DNA from: Zopfochytrium polystomum
Lineage: Eukaryota > Chytridiomycota > Chytridiomycetes > Chytridiales > Chytridiaceae
Direction of reading: 5' to 3'
DNA length: 64,000 bases
Assembly: GCA_025765615.1 (NCBI GenBank)
Contig: JAIVFJ010000002.1
Coordinates: 1 to 64,000, forward strand
Shown here piece by piece: positions 10,156 through 22,695 of the stretch (position 1 is the stretch's first letter; every line of letters starts with the position of its first letter). The notes under the pieces were generated by a model. It was not told the origin of the DNA. It saw nothing but the letters and a program-made list of their open reading frames with translations, and made no database searches. A program made the position numbers and the translations under genes.

Positions 10156-11830
10156 GCAAGGGAAAGCCCCAGCAGCGTCAATGAAGTGCAAAATTGCATT
10201 GGTTACGTCCTTTTCTACTCGCTCTCCTTTCAACTCAAGGAACCACGCGCTGGCACGCTCTACAATTTTCGCAATGAAGTGGGTTGGTAGATCACGAACG
10301 GTCATCGCAAACAATGCAGCGTTTGGACCATAAGCAGCTTCTTGGATAATCGCAATAGCGGCATAACACTGAGTTGAATTTTTCCAAAGTCTTCAGCCCT
10401 AGCTCGGACAATCCTTCGCGCCATTGCTTTCCATGCAGCTTGTTGGTCATCTTCGGAGAGCTTTAGGATAAATTCCGTCCAAAATTGAATGATGGGCCAC
10501 ATAAAATCTGCATCGAATCTGGGAAGACGTCTATTTTTGCCTCCAACAGGCGAGAAATGCGTTCGCCAGCCGAAATTCACCACTGTCATTTGCATGCCAT
10601 AGCTCCACCAGCACTCTGACGAGGTTCTGAGCAGTGTCATCTATTGGCGAGGTTGCATAATATTCCTCTTTGTTGAGTATGGCAACAACAAACTGAAAGG
10701 TAGGGTCGAACCCCTCTGGTACGCGCCGCTCCGGAATGTAAGTAACCCGCCAACGTTCAAGATAAGTACGCTCCAACTCTGGCAGCAAGAGGCTGCAAAA
10801 ATGCATTGCGGATGTGGTATCGCCAAAGTATTCTGCAATTCTGGGCAACATGCTGACTACGGCGCACAAGCATGCATTGCAAATTGGCCACAGCGCCGCC
10901 CTCAGTAGTTCCCGATGCGGCGAATCCGGAGACGGAGAAGCTGAGTCGCACAGAGTTTCACCAAAAGATATTGAAACACTGCTCGTGGTTCGTCCATTTG
11001 AGGAAAAGCCTCACAGCACGCGGCCCATCCAGCCGCCAGTCATTAGAGAGGGCTGTTTGTTCCTCTCGGTGAGCTTCGGGCTCACTGCGCAACTTTTAGG
11101 TCATTTTTTCACAGTGGTCGCTCACCGCACAGAAAATTTTGAAATTATGTGATTTGCAAAAACTCTCGACAATCCGTTTTTGGAATACCAGTCGCGATCG
11201 AGACAACCGATTGGCCAACCTCCTTCCTGCTGAAAATTCCTTTCAAAAAAAAATTACAAGGCGGTGTAGATTATGCCATTTGCACGCTGGGAAGAAACAC
11301 GGAGCGGTGCAGTTTCCGAACCAGGATCAAAGTTCCTTTCTGATCACCGGGCGACCTCAAAGGGGCCGCAGATCGACCGGCATCGGTGCTGAGGAATGCG
11401 TGCAGAGCGTGAACGTGACTCTGGAGGACCCGAACGGCGAGCTCGAAAAGGTCCGGCGCGGATCCAAAGAAAGCGATGGGCAACGAGCCGAGGAGGGTCT
11501 CTATCACCGTGTGCGCGCGGACATCGAGCAGCATAGGTGCGATACGCGGGCGGGGCGGGAGCAGCTGCGGGGCACACCCTCTTCATGGAATTTTTCATCG
11601 TAGGGCAATCGTCCAGCAAAACGGGGCATGTATTGCGCGTCTGCTGCGGGGTCGACGGCGGGAAGGGCACGCCGAAGAAGCAGGCCGGCATGCGCGACTG
11701 TGGCGGCCCGCAGCGGTACAACACCGTCACGGCAAGCAAAGGGTTGAGGTGAGGCAGCCAGTCTGCGAAGACGCCGAAACGCCCTTCACAACTGACATCG
11801 TATCGCCATCCTCGGCCTTCGACTGACCTT
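10156..11830 (-). pseudogene. decayed, LTR-truncated paralogue of the 13067-16789 gene
   Basis: On the minus strand, segments in different frames align with the intact plus-strand gene at 13067. LNPLLAVTVLYRCG matches LDPVVWAAVVAFLPCG. MLLDVRAHTVIETLLGSLP matches TLLDVRAVATLHAVLNAVP. FTEFILKLSEDDQQAAWKAM-like sequence matches the region around TETDRLIAWKL. QCYAAIAIIQEAAYG onward matches GCYAAATLLEKVLRN. Frame shifts occur at about 11705, 10530 and 10390, and no start codon remains. The coding remnant stops at the LTR fragment ending at 10155, so roughly the last 700 residues of the paralogue are missing. Transposon-linked truncation is an inference from this junction. Confidence 0.75.
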
Positions 11831-12167
11831 GTAAAGGGTTCTGCCGTCGATATGGGCCGCAGGAAAGCTCCTAAGCCGGGCAATGCTGACGCCGAGCGGC
11901 AGTTTGATCTATTCCAACGCCAGGCGAACAAACACGGCGCCAATGAGAGGACCAGGACTGAGCCGATGGCGGCGGAGGATGGGGAGATGACCTCGGCAAG
12001 GATTACACAGCAATCGCTCAGCCCACTGTGAAATAACCATGGCCAGTCCACGAAGTTCCCCCGCATTCAATTACTATTACACATAATAAAAACCCTCCGG
12101 GTGGCGTGGACGCGACTTGAGTCACCGCTGCCAGACGCACAGCAGCGACTGTGGTGTGGGGAGGTAG

Positions 12168-12185
12168 GGCAAGGTATAAGAGCCC
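12168..12185 (+). promoter_or_regulatory. TATA-like box
   Basis: The sequence ggtataagagcc lies about 140 bases before the ATG at 12315 and is the best core promoter candidate for that gene. Confidence 0.4.
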
Positions 12186-12314
12186 GCGGAAGCACGCATC
12201 TCATCACTGAAAGACTCTTCCTGCTCTTCAGCCACCCAACAGGAACCGGAATTCCCAATTGTTTGCAACGTTCCCTGCAGGCCGTGTATCATACTTCACA
12301 TTTGCGCTCTTGCA

Positions 12315-12878
12315 ATGTCCAGTCGGATCCGAGGCAGCGCAGGCCTCCGTGCAGAGACGGGCAACACGCGCGACGGTCACATCACCATCCAAAACGACAC
12401 TGACAGGACGATCGAGGTCCGGCTCTCGTCCGACAACAATGCCAACGGCAGCACCGCCTATCACCAGCTGCAGCCCCGAGGCAGCGACAGTTGGCAACGC
12501 AGTTGGCCGGGATGGGAGATCTTTATGGTGCGCGATCTCGACGGGAATACCCTCCGCGGGGGCTGTGCCCATGTCGGAGCGGTCGTCCGTGTCGGCGACC
12601 CCGGCCCTCATCCGAGCTACCCAGAGAGCCTGCGCGTCTCTGACAGGAATGTGGCGGGAATCATGGTACGCAACGATTCGCCTTGGAGCATCGAAGTGTC
12701 GGTGTCGAAGTGGAACTCGAGCGGCGGGGACACTGGGTGGTTTATGCTCACCTCCGGCGGTGCGGACACGTGGGGACGGAACGGGCCCGAGATTGTCCTG
12801 ATCAGGCTCGGGGACGGAAGGTGCATTGCGACTTGCGTGGCTGCGGGCACAGAGGTTCGGTTCGGCTCCGCTCAGTGA
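12315..12878 (+). CDS. protein of two tandem beta-type Trp-rich domains, family not recognised
   Basis: This is a single-exon frame of 187 residues with a clean ATG. It is made of two related domains of about 70 residues: roughly 21-95 and 112-183. Each has the pattern I-x-V/I-x-N-D near its start, an I-E-V strand, a Gly-rich loop, then G-x-D-x-W-x-R, and ends in a short V-R-V/F strand followed by G. Examples are ITIQNDTDRTIEV with GSDSWQR, and IMVRNDSPWSIEV with GADTWGR. The alternation of hydrophobic and polar residues suggests a beta sandwich. There is no signal peptide or membrane segment. It lies between two divergent paralogues of another gene. I know of similar short fungal proteins but no assigned function. 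Confidence 0.75.
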   Translation: MSSRIRGSAGLRAETGNTRDGHITIQNDTDRTIEVRLSSDNNANGSTAYHQLQPRGSDSWQRSWPGWEIFMVRDLDGNTLRGGCAHVGAVVRVGDPGPHPSYPESLRVSDRNVAGIMVRNDSPWSIEVSVSKWNSSGGDTGWFMLTSGGADTWGRNGPEIVLIRLGDGRCIATCVAAGTEVRFGSAQ

Positions 12879-13066
12879 AGGATGGTGGTTGGGTCCACGT
12901 TTCTTTGCCATGTTTCTCATGTTTTCTGAACTTGCTTTGGGCAGGTACATGTATTTACTGCTTGGATCCATGCTAGGATAGTTTGTTAGTTTTTCCATGC
13001 GGCAACACGCATCGCGAGGGGTTCGCTTGAACAGGACTGCTCGATAGCGGGTGCAGAACGGAGAAA

Positions 13067-16000
13067 ATGACATCCCTCGACCCTGTTGTGTGGGCTGCGG
13101 TCGTGGCCTTCTTGCCCTGCGGCGCAGCCACGATCGAAGCCGCCCGGCTGTCGCGGGACACCCGTGCCGCCTGCCTCGCGCACGTCGCCCGCATCGCTCG
13201 ACGCGCCGCCACCGCCATCGCATCGCCCCAGCCCGCATGCCTGGATCGCTCACAAGGTCCTTCGCTGGACCCACTGAACCTTCGCCAGAACCCCAACCTG
13301 TTGCTCATACCGGCGCCGCCTTCGAGCCCAAACACACAACCCACTCTTCTCGACGTGCGCGCCGTTGCGACGCTTCACGCTGTTCTCAACGCAGTTCCCA
13401 CCGCCCTGCTGGACACTTCGTCCAATCTCTATGCGCTGTGTGTTGGCGCCGTCTTGCGGCATCTCGTGGCACTGATTCAGACTGAGTGCGGCCGCATCGA
13501 CGATAGTGTGTTTGGCGGCGGAGATCTGCCGAGAGTCCTTTGCGAAGCATTGCGCCTGCTTCGACGTCTCCTGAGCCTCTATCTTCTGGACTTTGACAGG
13601 CCGTTGCCCGACGTAACCGGTCTCGCCGACGATGTCCTGGACACTGTGATTTATCTTAGCGAAAGCCTCGTTCATTGGGAAAATTTGGGGGAATCTCTCC
13701 TCCTCCTCGCCATTCAGTTAGGGCGGAAACTCGATGCTGTCGGACCAAAGAGTAACAACTGGAGCTTGGCCGGTTTTCGGGCTGTGCGGATTTGGCTCAC
13801 GCTCCACAGAAGTTTCCAAATTAGTCAGACGAGGAGCCAGCTGCTCAACCAGATTGCAGAAAGCTTGTTCGCCTGCGCGGCACCAGAGTCCCCAGACTTG
13901 GATTTGCTCACATTTGCGTTGGCGAGAAGCAGTAGGGAATATTTTCTCAGTCCCGTCCTGGCCGCCTGTTTACGCTCAGCGTGGTCGATGGGTGGGCCAT
14001 TCCGAGACTCGGCCGAAGAAAGCCTTCTTGAGTTGGCAGAGGGCGTATTCGGCGAAGCTGCAACCGACGACAACGCCGTAAAAGGAGTGCTGCAGTTTTG
14101 CATGCTCGCCGTGAACGTTATGGCGGAAGATGGCCGCACGAGTGACACATCTCGGCTTCCGGGGCTGGTTGAACTTCCGCTCGGACTGGAGCCCATGCTG
14201 ATGTCGCTGCTTATGCCCCTTATGGCCTCTGCTGAAGATAGAGTCGTGGCCGCGGCCTCTCGCAGGATTACGCGGGCGCTGGTTCAACACTGGAATACGA
14301 ATGAGCGGGTCGAGGGGAAAAGCGATCGATCAACCGAAGATTCGTTTCTGGAGTTTTGGGGCAGATGCCTTGAGGTGAAAGAATTCAATTTTCGAAGCAA
14401 GTTCGATATCATTGGGCTATTCGAAATCCTGCTGAACTATGTTTGCACTGAGACGGACCGATTGATCGCATGGAAGCTCTCAGCCCACCGAATTTGCCAG
14501 GGTTTTACTTCTGACCAAATGGAAGCAGTGGATGTGGGGTGCTACGCCGCCGCAACGTTGCTGGAGAAAGTATTGCGCAATGATAGCGATGCGGCATCCT
14601 TTTCGAAGGCTGTTCGAGATACACCAAACTGCAGAGTCCAAGACATCGTGCATGGCATAAACCAATGGTGCGTTAAATATACGACAAAGCGGTCCGATAT
14701 TGGCGCCTCAATCAACCACTTCATCGCGGCCGCTCTCAGATTTTCCTCACCATTGCTGCTTCCTCCAGTCAGCCTGGACCCGCTGATGAATTGGATTGCA
14801 GAAAAAGCAGATAAGACGTGGGCCGAAATCTATGCACGCCTATGCCTTGTTCGCCCACGAGACCATGTTGTTGTGAACGTAACACAGCTTCTGGATTTAA
14901 TCCGGGAGTCTCAGTCAAAGATTCACGTTAACTTTGCCGCTAAGTCGCTAGCTTGGATTTTTATGAACAGCGACTGGTCAACGACGACGGCGGTCTGGAA
15001 CAGATTTTTTCTGGAGGCATGGGAAGCGATGCTTCAAGCAGCCCCTGTATGCGGGCTGGAAATTGTGAATCCCATCACAACGCTTGCCAGGTCGCTTCGA
15101 ACTTTGAACGATGCGGAAGCAGTGTTCAGCCTAACGTCGTCGTTCCGGTGCGGCCATCCTCATTTTTTTCCAAAATGAAACTTTCCATTTTTGAGTCGAC
15201 GACTCACCGCTTGCATCAGATCACCCTCTCTTGAAAGGGATGAAGAGTGGTTCGCTCGAGCAATCGGTGTTACTTGTTTGGCACGATATTCCGACAAGGC
15301 TGTTGTTTCGATCGATCTTTGCATCAGGATGTACTCATGCCTCTTGCATCTCGCTTTAGCATGCGCGGAGCGCGGAAGTTGGGACATGACAAATACACCC
15401 CCCATTTACGAGGCGTCCCGGCATTTGATCACGGATAAGTTTCGCGGACTGGACTTCGAACAGTACGTCAGCTGTATCTTGCTGCCGACAGAGAAAACCG
15501 AGAGAACTGTCCAGGACCGAGAAACAAAACACAGGAGCCGCCTCTCGCGGTTCGCGAGGTGGGACTATCAGATATTTAATACCGCGACGAAGCAAGGCGG
15601 GTCCCTTCTTGCGGCAATGGTCGTCAGACGGGAAGCTGGCGACGCGCATGCGAGTTCAGGAGGGGATGAGATCGAAAGAAACCTTTCATCACTGTCCGAG
15701 GACTACGCTGGGGAAGTTCTATCACTTGCACTCAGAGAGCTTATGGACAGTGCTCCCTCGGCGAAAGAAAGGCGACGAGGCAAAGCCGATTGGAACTCGC
15801 TTGCAGGGGTTTTGCGGATAGCCGCGCGGATCGCAAAGTCGCCTGCGACGTCTTCAACTATTTCACTCAGTCTTCTTGAGTTGATGTCTGGACACTTGCT
15901 TGCTCGACGCGACGGAGAAGCCGGCCTTGGCCCTGACGCAGTGGGGAATGTGCTTCTTTCGTTGGATCGACACTTTCAGCAAGATAAAGACTTTTTTAGT

Positions 16001-16789
16001 CAGCTTATGGCGAGTGGTACGCAGGGCGTGACTCGGATGAAGTCCTTTGCTCGCCTTATTGGATGGGCGGCGAAAGAAGCCGGCGCGGCTGGAAAGGCGC
16101 GAGAGGTTTGTAACACTGCCAGCTGTGAGGACCAGCTAAACCGCCCGTGCCAGCCAAATCCTCCTTGCAGGTCGAACGTGCCTCTGAATTTCCCGCAGCC
16201 TTCGCCACATCCCAGCGGTTCTTCAGTCCCAGATATCATCGCTAGATGTGCCATGAGTGTGTGGAGAAGCATCCTTCACGATAGAACGGATGCACGGCGT
16301 ATGGGTCTGCTCGCTAGTGCTTCGTGCCTGGCCACGCTCTTCGACTCGATGCCGGAAGAGGCGTTCTGCGAGATTCTCGAAGAAGGGACCACCGGGCTGG
16401 ATGGAGTGCCATCGCCCCTCTTTAACTCACGGCTGAAAAGCGCGAGCTGCGCAGCGCGCCAACAATCCGAAGACGGAGATTGTCTTACGGTCGGGGGCGG
16501 CGGCACGCCACTGCAACGGTACCTCAACGACCTCGCGAACTTTGTTCAACGTACACTCGAGACGGCAGCAGCAGCAGCGAAGGCGAACGCAGGAAATCCG
16601 ACCCGCGAGAACAATCGCTCGGAGGCCCCTGTGTTACTGTTGTTTGTTGCGGTGCCAAGGCTTTCCGATTGGGCGCTCTCGGTGGCGTGGAGCTGCGTTC
16701 CGATGGCCCAGGCGGCGCATTTGCCGTCGGACGACGGGTCGTTCGGGTTGGCGCTTGCAGAGCGGTTGGTTAGCCGAGTGCGGATGTGA
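13067..16789 (+). CDS. large helical-repeat-like protein, family not recognised
   Basis: Two exons (13067-15147 and 15220-16789) join in phase across a 72-base GT..AG intron with a ctcac-type branch site. They give about 1,216 residues. The protein is leucine/alanine-rich and looks all-helical throughout (for example LRRLLSLYLLDFDRPLP and LLIAWKLSAHRIC-like segments). No catalytic motif, signal peptide or clear membrane span was seen. Its beginning resembles short F-box or HEAT-type openings (LDPVVWAAVVAFLPCGAATI), but I cannot assign it. A decayed paralogue lies at 10156-11830 on the other strand, so the family was duplicated locally in inverted orientation. Coding capacity over 3.7 kb with a single consistent intron supports a real gene. 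Confidence 0.8.
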
Positions 16790-17162
16790 CTCGTTGGTGT
16801 TTTTTTGGGTGAGCGTTTGTGCAAATATGCGGAGGTATTCTTGAAATCGTACGTGTGTGAGAGAGTGTGGTTGCATGGGTTGCGCAAAGCCTCGGCGTCG
16901 AAGATACCGCGATGAAGCACGACAACCAACAATTAGAGTGCAAATGGGCTATCGTCACCGACGAGTGTCCCCTTCACGTGCACCAACTCAAACGCCACTA
17001 CCACCTCTTCCATCTATGTCTACGGTGGGAGGGGGTAGGTGGGGGAAGGGCGCTGCCTGCTTTTTCCTGCAGTCGCGTAACCCCAGTCGCGTGGGGCGGG
17101 ACGGAAAGTGTCGATTAGAGAAACTGAACGAGGAAAAAAAGAGAAAAAAAAAAAAAAAAAAA
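16790..17162. other. intergenic region, promoter side of the NDUFA9 gene
   Basis: No gene seen. The sequence ends in an A-rich run (about 17133-17162) directly before the NDUFA9 start codon, as is common in fungal 5' leaders. Confidence 0.5.
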
Positions 17163-19535
17163 ATGCAGTCAATGCTACCCGTCTTGCACCACAACGCGCG
17201 CGGCGCTGCCGGCGCCCTTCAAAAGGTAATTATGCCGCCGGGGATGCTCTCCCGCGTCCCGCACGTCGTTTCGCTCCTGCTCCTACTTTTGCTCCACCAT
17301 CCGCCCATGCATTCGAGGCGAGGACGGACCGAGTCAGATCCGCAAGACAACAAGGAGTGCGGGATTCCTCTGGGGCCTGGATCTAGCGATCGACCTCGTT
17401 TTGGAATGTGCGAATAGATGATTGAAGCTCCAGCTTTACTCGCGCCATCGAAACCGTGGTCCTTCTTCTGGCCCCATTGCAACGCGGGCCGATCGGACCG
17501 TGGGCAGTCGGTTCGGCGCTGCTGCCTCCGTCATCCAATCTTCCCAAGGATCGCGATCGAGGGCGATCCAGCCGTGTTCCGTCGGCCATCCATCTGCTTG
17601 CTGAAGTCCTGTCGTTGTTATTCGGCTTGCCCTTTTCTCTTCTGTCCGCAATCCCTTTCCAGCTGTTTCTTTGTCCTGACACTGGCACCCCGACAAACAC
17701 AGCGAGGCCTTCACGACGTAGTGAAGGCCCCGGCCACGGGCAAGGTCTTCGTTCGCGCAGGACAGGGTCGGGCGTCCGACTCGGGTAAGTTCTTTGTTTA
17801 CTCGCAGCAGAGTCCGCCCTTTTATGATTCTGAAACAATACTTCGATGTTAAGGCCATATCGCTACGGTTTTCGGCGCAACTGGATTTTTGGGTGGATAC
17901 GTCGTGAGTCAACTCGGTATGCGAGCGTGGGGATGTGGTCGGAGTCTCGTGGCAAATTTGTCGTCCTCAGCTTTATCGTGCTTTTGTGCGGTCTACTTTT
18001 ATTCGATCTGATCCGCATTACTGGGCGCGAGCAGCTCGCCACGGCACTCAGGTGGTTACGCCATGGCGCGGTGAAGAGAACGAGAAGAGGCATTTGAAGG
18101 TCATGGGCGATCTCGGTCAGATTGTGCAGCCAGTGAGTTTCGGTGTTTTTGGTTGTGTGTTCGTGTTTCACTCAGCCAATTTCTTCAACACAGCGATATG
18201 ATCTTCGTTTGGAGGACACGATCGCCTCAGCTCTGAAGTACTCGGACTTTGTTGTCAACGCTGTCGGACGCGATCACCAGACCAAGTATGGACAGTGACA
18301 TTACGCCACTTCCGATTGTTTGACGAAGTTTTACAGGAACTTCACCTTCGAGCAAGTCCACGTCGATGGTGCCCGCAAAATCGCACGGCTGGCACGCGAG
18401 CACGGCGTGTCAAAACTAGTCCACGTGTCTGCTGTTGGCGCGCACGTTGATGCAAAGTCGCCATTCCACCGATCAAAGGTTTGCCTCCAACTTCCCAGCT
18501 GTGGCTGACTGACAATTCCCTCGTTCGTTGGGATGCTCACGCGGGTAGGCACTGGGTGAAATTGCCGTCCGTGAGGAATTTCCGAACGCAACCATCGTGC
18601 GAATTCCAACCATGTATGGAGCGGAGGACAGGTTTTGGAATCGCCTTGGTTGTACGTATCGCGTCGGCAGATTGAAATTGAATTGCTGGACAATGTGCTC
18701 GGAGTTTTGATAACGTCGTGCTCTTTTCATCTTTATAGTTTACACAAAGTACTGCCCGTGGGGCCTCCCGGTTCCAAACGGCGGAAAGACTATTCTTCGA
18801 CCAGCATATGTAAGGAACTGGAGGAATCATGCCAATTTTATGGTCAAAATCTTATTGCTGAGCTTCGTTCGTCTCGATTCTCCAAACTCCAAAAAAGGTT
18901 GCTGATGTCGGTGCGGCCATTGCCCGGATGATTGACAACCCGAACGTGGATGGAAAGCTCGTTGAGCTCTACGGGTATGTCAAGTTTTGTCATGGCAATT
19001 GATCTAAATGCTTTATCTGACCACACTGAAAAAAAAAAACAAATAACCAGACCCCGCGCGTACGAGTACTCGAGCATTATTGACTTTTTCCTTGATGTCA
19101 GCAAGCGCGACGCCTTTGTATGGAACGCGCCGAAGCCGATTGCAAAGTACGTGTGTCACATAGACCGTGTTTAGACCGGCCCCCGTGCTCAGCATTCTTA
19201 TCACAACAGACTTCTGGCTACCGCGACCTCCTTCACGCAATACCAATTCTACAAGCCGGAAGACGTTGACAGAGTACGTACTTTGACTAAGCTGTTTTGC
19301 GGTCCTGTTTTGTTTAATTGCCACCCATCGTGCCCTCCTCAATGAAATCATTGTTCCATTTCAGTTCTTTGTGGACGAAGTGCCGCAAGACAAGTCAGCG
19401 CTGACGTTTGCGGATCTCGGCATCAACCCCGCCACAGTCGAGAACACGATCCTCAAGTTTGTGCGCCTCTACCGGCCCGCGGAGTTCCAGCGCGCCCCGT
19501 ATGAAGCGTCGGTCAAGCGGTACCTGGGCGAATAA
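17163..19535 (+). CDS. NDUFA9: NADH:ubiquinone oxidoreductase 40 kDa subunit (NDUFA9-like)
   Basis: Twelve exons fit phase exactly and give 372 residues: 17163-17225, 17703-17784, 17854-17916, 18035-18132, 18194-18285, 18337-18478, 18549-18648, 18739-18809, 18898-18974, 19051-19146, 19210-19273 and 19365-19535. The first exon looks like a mitochondrial presequence. A Rossmann dinucleotide-binding motif follows (VFGATGFLGGYVVSQL). Then come family signatures such as HLKVMGDLGQIV, VNAVGRDHQTKNF, VHVDGARKIARLA, KLVHVSAVGA and IPTMYGAEDRF. The protein is an accessory subunit of respiratory complex I in the matrix arm, an atypical short-chain dehydrogenase fold that binds NADPH. The stop codon TAA overlaps an AATAAA signal. 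Confidence 0.96.
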
Positions 19536-19536
19536 A
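19531..19536 (+). terminator. AATAAA polyadenylation signal overlapping the NDUFA9 stop codon
   Basis: The last codons read ggc gaa taa ag, so the bases aataaa span the stop codon. The cleavage site itself is not visible from sequence. Confidence 0.5.
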
Positions 19537-20169
19537 GAATTGAGTTTTAGGGGGGAAGTGGAGAGTTCCCTCATTATACTTTCGGTTCCTCTGAGCTGTA
19601 GGCCGCTTTTATTTTCAAGGTCCTGCTTCCTTCACGAGTGGGGCTCCCACCAGAGTTGCTTGGTGAAGAAAGCTGAGCGGGAAGTGAGGAATACATGAAC
19701 AACAAGAGAACCAAGACGCGTGATGGCAGAATAGTTGAGGTGAATACCCAGCACGCAAGCGAGAGACTTTGTCGCCCCCAACCTAAAAACCTTTTCTATA
19801 CATGTTGCGCCCGATTTGATTGCGCGGGCGCGGCGTTCCCATCATGCTTCCAACTTCTCGATGTGTGGCGCAGGTTGCAACCAAGCTTCGGCAGGCATTC
19901 TTCATCGGCGAACCCTCCTCCGGATGCCGGTGTTTACATCGCTGCATGGACGGATTTTACTACGAAACGTTGAATTCTTTGGGCAAAAAACGAAAACCAA
20001 GAGCAGGACACAGATTAACGGTTCGAGAGGCACCAACAACTGAAGCTGAAGCGGGGGGACAAACACAACAAAAAGATTGTCAGGCCTCTCTTGGCCGTTC
20101 GAAAAAGAAAAAAAGCACGCACGCCAAGATGGAAACAAAGTGACAGCATCACGACCCGCTCTCCACCCC
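19537..20169. other. convergent intergenic region
   Basis: This lies between the 3' ends of the NDUFA9 gene and the F-box/WD40 gene. No coding or RNA feature seen. Confidence 0.5.
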
Positions 20170-22695
20170 TCACCCACGCAACCCCTCAACCCTCGTCTTC
20201 CCAGCGACCCCCCCGTCCTCTTCCACCACCTCGTCCTCCTCCTCCTCATCCACAAACGTAAAATCCCACTCCAACAAACTCTCGTCAAACGAGGACGTCA
20301 TCAGCTTCCCCTCCGTAAACCTCAGCTCCCACACCCCCGCGGTGTGGCGCCGCAGCGCGTACAGGCACGCGCCGGACTCGTAGTCCCAGACTTTGACCGA
20401 GTTGTCGGCGCCGCCGGACACGATCTTGTGCGCGTCGGACTGCAGGCAGACGACGGGTTGAGGGTGGTGGCCGGGGAGGGTGCGGAGGTGGCGGGAGCGG
20501 TGAGGGGCGTGCGCGTCGAGGTGCCAGTGCCGGATCGTGCCGTCGGCGGAGCCGGTGATGATCGAGAGGGTTGCCGGGCGGGAGGACGCCGGTGGCCGGG
20601 GTGGGGTTGGGGTTGGTGATGGCCGTTTGGAGGAGGGAGAGGCGGCGGCCGAGTCGTCGAGGAGGTGGAGGCAGTAGACGTGGCCCTGGTGGCCGCGCAG
20701 CGTCGCGGCGCAGACGCCCGATTCGACATCCCTGTATGGCGGCGAAAGGAATGGGGTGAAGGCGGTGGTTTGTTTTAATTTGGTATGAGAGCAAAAAACG
20801 AAAACTGGACGGCAAAATGGAAAGCGGAGGAAATTCAAGCAGCCCAACAGCTTACCAGATTTTCACGGTTGTATCGGTAGATCCGGACACGACGAGAGGG
20901 CTTCGGAACTTGAGGCAGCACACGGCGCCGTCGTGGCCACGGAGCACACGGACCTGGCGGCCGTCACTCACCCTCCATACCTTGCATCGTTTGAAGGGTA
21001 AGAACGGATTCGGACGGTTTGAGATCGAGCGGACGCGAATTTTCCCGAACGTGCGCGTGGGCCGAGAACCGTTTCGAAGCAGGAGACGAGCGATTTGGTT
21101 TGGGAAAAGAGTGAGAAGCACCGTTCGGATTGCGCTTCGAAATGAAGCAAGGAATGAAAGAAAACGGGAAAAGGGAAAGGGAAGAAAGTTAGAGGATATT
21201 TACGCGTAGGGTTTGGTCTTCGCTCCCAGACACGATGTATTCATCATCATAATCGATCTTCACGATCTCTCCTTCATGGCCCTCCAAAGTTTGCGTGCAT
21301 TCCTGGCTCTCAACGTCCCAGACCTTGAGCAGGTTGTCGACGCCGCCGGTGACGATGGTTTTCTTGTCCATCTAAGCGAACCAAAGAAGGACAAAGATTA
21401 CTTTAACGCTCACAGCGAAGGGAGTTGGCCATGTCTTTACCACCTTGACGGTCGATATCATTCCCTGGTGTCCAACCAACCGCATGCGGCACGTGCCCGA
21501 CCTCAAGTCCCAAACTCGAGCGGCTTGGCCTACACCGACGCTGACGGCCCATTCCTCGTCAAATCCTATGCACAGGCTTCCACGAGGGCGCCTCGGCTGG
21601 TTCCTGAAAATGTCCAGAGGTTGTACGCGGCACCTGGATATGAAGTTGAGTTCAAGGGCAAATTCTTGCAACAGAAGAGTATCAAAAAAAAATAGTAGCT
21701 TACACGCCACGCCGCCAGTTCATATGCGTCAAGTGGTTCTGCTTGTACACACGCTTCCAGGGTGAGAGGAGCGCCGCCACCGCCGCAGCAGCCGCAGTGG
21801 ACACCGCGGCCGCCCGCTTCACCGCTTCCATCGCACCAGCTGCCCCAGCGATTTCGCGCTCGTCGTCTCTCGCTTCGCGCCGGAGCACCTCCGCACTCCG
21901 TTTCCTCGATCGCACTCCACTGGCGATCGCCGTTGTTGTCGTTCTCGCCACAGGAAGTCCTGTGGCAGCGGCAGTCATAGGCGGCGGCGGCGCCCGGGCG
22001 CCACCCGCCGGAAACCCCCCGGGTGGCAGCGACGTCGGCGGCGCGGCGCTGCGTCTGCGAACGGGCAAGGAGCGCATGGGGCGGAAGCGGCGCATGCGGC
22101 AGAGGACCATCCAGAGGACGTTGTCGCGGATGAGGCGGCCCCATCTGCGGCAGACGGCGGCGGCGGTAGCGAGTGCACGAGGCCCGCCGTCGGAGGCGTC
22201 GCCGAGGTGGGTGAGAATCTTGATCATGATCTCGTCGACGAGGGCGTCGAAGGGGTTTGCAGAGCGGTGGTGGTTTTTGTTGTTGTCTGGCGGGGGGTTG
22301 GTGCTGGTGGCTCGGGAGCCGCGGGTCGGGGTGTCGAGGCCCGGAGAACGCGGGTGGCGCGGGTGGTGGTGTTGGTGGTGGTGGTGCGACGAAGGTAGGA
22401 GCGGGTAGGGGTTGCAGAGCTTGGAGGGGTGGACGAGGGCCAACGGGGGTACCGGATGGGACGAAGAGTGGCGGGAGCGGCGGCGGGACCGGGGAAGATC
22501 GGGAAGTGGGTCCAAGGAACGATCGACGCTCGTCACGAGAGGCTGCTGATCGATTGGCGAGTGATCGGCGGCGCCGATCTCCTCCAATGACCCGGCCTCC
22601 GTGGCCTCCATGGGCGGATAGGACGCAGACCTTGCAGGGACGCTCGTTCCCGGTGGCGAAGGCTGCTGCCCTTCGGGGGAAGGGCCAGGCAGCAT
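20170..22695 (-). CDS. F-box and WD40-repeat protein
   Basis: Five exons on the minus strand (22695-21704, 21633-21441, 21371-21204, 20980-20856, 20731-20170) join in phase for 679 residues. The N-terminal 130 residues are Pro/Ser/His-rich and probably disordered. An F-box follows at about 155-200 (FDALVDEIMIKILTHL ... AAVCRRWGRLIRDN). The C-terminal half holds at least five WD repeats, each ending in VWD-, VWR- or IW-type strands: AARVWDLRSG, LLKVWDVESQ, SGSEDQTLR, TTVKIWDVESG and SVKVWDYESG. Such proteins are substrate receptors of SCF ubiquitin ligases: the F-box binds Skp1 and the propeller binds the target. The substrate cannot be predicted. A repeat loop near 20600-20640 is unusually Pro/Ser-rich. 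The tail is acidic. Confidence 0.92.

Noticed and set aside
20077..20619. 180-codon plus-strand frame
   Set aside because: Antisense to WD40 repeats of the minus-strand gene.
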